23,532 nt of DNA, from positions 1 to 23,532 of the forward strand of contig CAZKUN010000143.1 in assembly GCA_964555935.1 (NCBI GenBank), in the 5' to 3' direction. Position numbers and translations under genes: made by a program. This DNA is from CAZKUN01 sp964555935 (lineage in GTDB: Bacteria > Armatimonadota > Zipacnadia > Zipacnadales > VGFC01). The notes under the pieces are model-generated. The model searched no databases and was not told where the DNA came from. It worked only from the letters and a program-made list of their open reading frames with translations. Shown one piece after another: positions 21,509 to 23,532 of the stretch; positions within the stretch are counted from its first letter, which is position 1, and each line of letters opens with the position of its first letter.

Positions 21509-23532
21509 TGGCATGGGTCCGCACCACAAAACAGCACCCCTGTCCGATCTGCGTCGATAGCCAAGGCAAGTCGCAGCACGGCTGGTGCATGTTGAGCGAC
21601 GACGGCGCGACCGCGGTCTGTATGCGCGTCGAGTCTGACGAGCCCGCTAAATGGGCGCACGAGACATACGGTTGCGGCTGGCTCCATCGCCTCGGCGACG
21701 CGCCCGCTGGTAGCAAACGAGCACCGCGCCCGCGCGTCTCGAAGCCCACGACCCCAATCGCCGATCTCGCCACCCGTGACCGCGTCTATAGGAAGCTCAT
21801 CACGGCACTGCAGCCGGGCAAGAAGCAGCACTCCGAGGACCTGAAGCGCCGGGGCATCGCTGATCTGAAAAGCTGGGCAAGCTGGCCTGGCAAGTTGCCC
21901 AGCAGCTGGCGAGAGAAGACCAAAGGCGTTCCTGGTTTCCACGATGGCGGCAAGCGCGCCTGGCCGACGAGTACCGGCTACCTGATCCCCGTTCGTGATG
22001 CAAACGGAAGAGTGCGAGGGCTCCTCCTGCGTCGGGATGGCGACGCGAAGCCTAAGTATCTCTGGTTCAGCAGCGGCCCCAATGACGCAGAGGATGCTGC
22101 CAAGATCGACCCGCCGCTGCACCATGTCCCGTGGGACACGCCGGAGATCCTCATCACCGAAGGAGCCCTAAAGGCCGAGGTCGCATCCAAGCGGCTTGAG
22201 ATCTACAGCATTGGGCTGCCGGGCCTGTTCTGGAGCCGGGACTTCGCGGCGGAGATTCGAAAGCGTGAGCCCGAGGAGATCATCTGGGCACCGGACGCCG
22301 ATACGTGGCCCGAACTGGGGATCGACAACGAAGTACAACAACGCCAAGCGAACAACGTACTCAGCAACCTCCTTGATGCGGGTTTCAACGTCCGGGTGGC
22401 ACGGTGGCCGGTGAAGATCGGCAAGGATGGCAAGCCGCATCCGAAGGGCATCGATGACGTGGAGGACGTTGACAGCATCGAGTACTGGCCGCCGGACTCG
22501 CTCCCGCCGCCGCCGGGAGGGTCGGACCACGGAGTTGACCCAACTGGTCCAAGCTCCAGCAGTCCAGATGGCGGGGCTGGCAGCGGCTCCAATGGTGGCT
22601 CCGGAGGCGACTCTAATGGAGGCTCCGATGGCGTTTCCGGCGAGCCGGACGACACAATCATCCACACCGATTATGAAGCCATCGGGAATGAGATCGAGTC
22701 GATAACGTGGGCCTGGCAGGGCTGGTTGCCAAATGGCGTTCTGGTGATTCTCGGCGGCGAAGAAGAAACGGGCAAGAGCGCCCTCGGGCTGGCGATGGCG
22801 GGAAGCGTTAGTTGCGGCTGGAATTGGCCTGACACACAACCTGGGCCTGCCACTCGACGAGTGGTCATCTGGCTCGATGGTGAGGGCGTGGAAGCGCAGG
22901 TCGTGGATCGCGTGAAGCGGTGGGGGCTGAACGGCAAGATGCTGGTGACGTTGGGCGAGGCCAGCGATAGGGCTACTTACTTCATAAACGACGAATCCAC
23001 GCAGGAAGCTATCGAGCAATTAGCGCGGCAGAAGGACGCTGGCTTGATCGTAATCGACTCACTGTCTGCCTGCCTGCAGGGCGATGAGAATTCCAGCGAA
23101 ATGCGAGCCGTTCTGGTCGAGTGGGCACGGATGGCATCTCGCTTGGGCATCCCCATCGTCTTCATCCATCACGCCCGGAAGCGGGGCCAGTTNNNNNNNN
23201 NNAGCGGCGAATTCAGTTCGCAACGGCTCCGGGGCTCATCCACAATCAGTCAGCTTGCGCGGGTCATCATGGGCGTTGACAAGCCCGACGTGTCCTCTGA
23301 TGACCGGCGGCTGATCGTGACGAAGATGTCCTTCGCGAAGACCAAGCCCAAGCCACTTGGCTTCGTGGAGGAGGACGATGGGTTGAGGTTCGGCGACGCG
23401 CCGTCTCCGCCTCAAAGCGAGACGCAAATCGGCACTGCGATTGCGCTGCTCCGGGAGTTGCTCGCACCGGGTCCACAGCCCTCGAGTGACGTCACTGACG
23501 CATGTGAAGCGGCTGGGCTATCGAGCGCGACC
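21508..23532 (+). CDS. Primase/TOPRIM-like and RepA-like ATPase fusion protein, 3' end cut by window edge
   Basis: The frame is open from ATG 21508 to the window end, and the ten-N gap at 23193-23202 keeps it in phase. It encodes a replication protein of the mobile element. Residues 10-40 form a zinc finger like those of primases: C12-x2-C15, C27 and C38 in HPCPIC...WCMLSDDG...VCMR. Residues 155-330 look like a DUF3854/TOPRIM-type domain, with EILITEGALKA (213-223, Glu218) and a DxD in WAPDAD (260-265). A Gly/Ser/Asp-rich linker spans about 337-380. Residues 385 onward are a RecA-fold ATPase of the RepA/AAA_25 type: Walker A GGEEETGKS (416-424), Walker B LIVIDS (513-518), and a sensor-like IVFIHHARKRG (550-560). 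Together these suggest primer synthesis or loading with a hexameric helicase, as in phage and plasmid replication modules. Confidence 0.88.
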   Translation, partial: MAWVRTTKQHPCPICVDSQGKSQHGWCMLSDDGATAVCMRVESDEPAKWAHETYGCGWLHRLGDAPAGSKRAPRPRVSKPTTPIADLATRDRVYRKLITALQPGKKQHSEDLKRRGIADLKSWASWPGKLPSSWREKTKGVPGFHDGGKRAWPTSTGYLIPVRDANGRVRGLLLRRDGDAKPKYLWFSSGPNDAEDAAKIDPPLHHVPWDTPEILITEGALKAEVASKRLEIYSIGLPGLFWSRDFAAEIRKREPEEIIWAPDADTWPELGIDNEVQQRQANNVLSNLLDAGFNVRVARWPVKIGKDGKPHPKGIDDVEDVDSIEYWPPDSLPPPPGGSDHGVDPTGPSSSSPDGGAGSGSNGGSGGDSNGGSDGVSGEPDDTIIHTDYEAIGNEIESITWAWQGWLPNGVLVILGGEEETGKSALGLAMAGSVSCGWNWPDTQPGPATRRVVIWLDGEGVEAQVVDRVKRWGLNGKMLVTLGEASDRATYFINDESTQEAIEQLARQKDAGLIVIDSLSACLQGDENSSEMRAVLVEWARMASRLGIPIVFIHHARKRGQXXXXSGEFSSQRLRGSSTISQLARVIMGVDKPDVSSDDRRLIVTKMSFAKTKPKPLGFVEEDDGLRFGDAPSPPQSETQIGTAIALLRELLAPGPQPSSDVTDACEAAGLSSAT
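23193..23202. other. Ten-N assembly gap inside the primase-ATPase
   Basis: Ten Ns fall just after the HHARKRGQF motif. The frame continues correctly, with SGEFSSQRLRGSSTIS beyond, so little or nothing but a multiple of three is missing relative to ten bases. Confidence 0.9.

Noticed and set aside
1..23532. CRISPR arrays, rRNA and tRNA genes
   Set aside because: No regularly spaced repeats and no recognisable rRNA or tRNA sequence were found by reading both strands. A covariance-model scan was not possible.

Overview
The window is a GC-rich bacterial contig from a draft assembly: two runs of exactly ten Ns look like gap placeholders. The gene mix points to an environmental bacterium of the Armatimonadota, Planctomycetota or Chloroflexota type. 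It includes an ECF sigma/anti-sigma pair, a cyclase-ATPase-TPR giant, a WbsX/GH99-like enzyme, an MtaA-like uroporphyrinogen-decarboxylase-family protein and very large secreted-type beta proteins. That placement is inference only; there is no rRNA or marker gene.

Region 1 (1-6902, all minus strand, read right to left) is a signalling cluster. An ECF sigma factor (6902-6363) overlaps by ATGA a membrane anti-sigma factor with a large C-terminal sensor part (6366-4894). After 110 nt comes a 991-residue class III cyclase + STAND-type ATPase + TPR protein (4777-1802). It overlaps by ATGA a zinc-finger methyltransferase (1805-1155). Last is an exported repeat protein cut by the window edge (1112-1).

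Region 2 (6903-8312): a divergent intergenic region holds a 14-bp palindrome and a G-rich tandem repeat. It leads into a WbsX/GH99-like protein (7103-8239, plus). A 13-bp perfect stem-loop sits between this gene and the next, which are convergent.

Region 3 (8313-17396, minus) is the most unusual part. Two giant proteins, 1565 and 1396 residues, lie 15 nt apart and occupy nearly 9 kb. The first has a twin-arginine export signal and the second has none. Both have Arg/Pro-rich linkers and mostly beta-type sequence. I can attach no function to either. A nested inverted repeat separates them from the next gene.

Region 4 (17397-18318): an MtaA-like gene that appears to lack its usual N-terminus abuts a very AT-rich segment.

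Region 5 (18319-23532, plus) looks like the left end of an integrated mobile element: a large serine recombinase, an unknown gene with a C-terminal Cys cluster (interrupted by an assembly gap), a small basic protein, and a primase/TOPRIM-RepA-like ATPase fusion that runs off the window. The element may have inserted into, and cut, the MtaA-like gene. No CRISPR array, rRNA or tRNA was seen, and no stretch over 300 bases lacks a gene.
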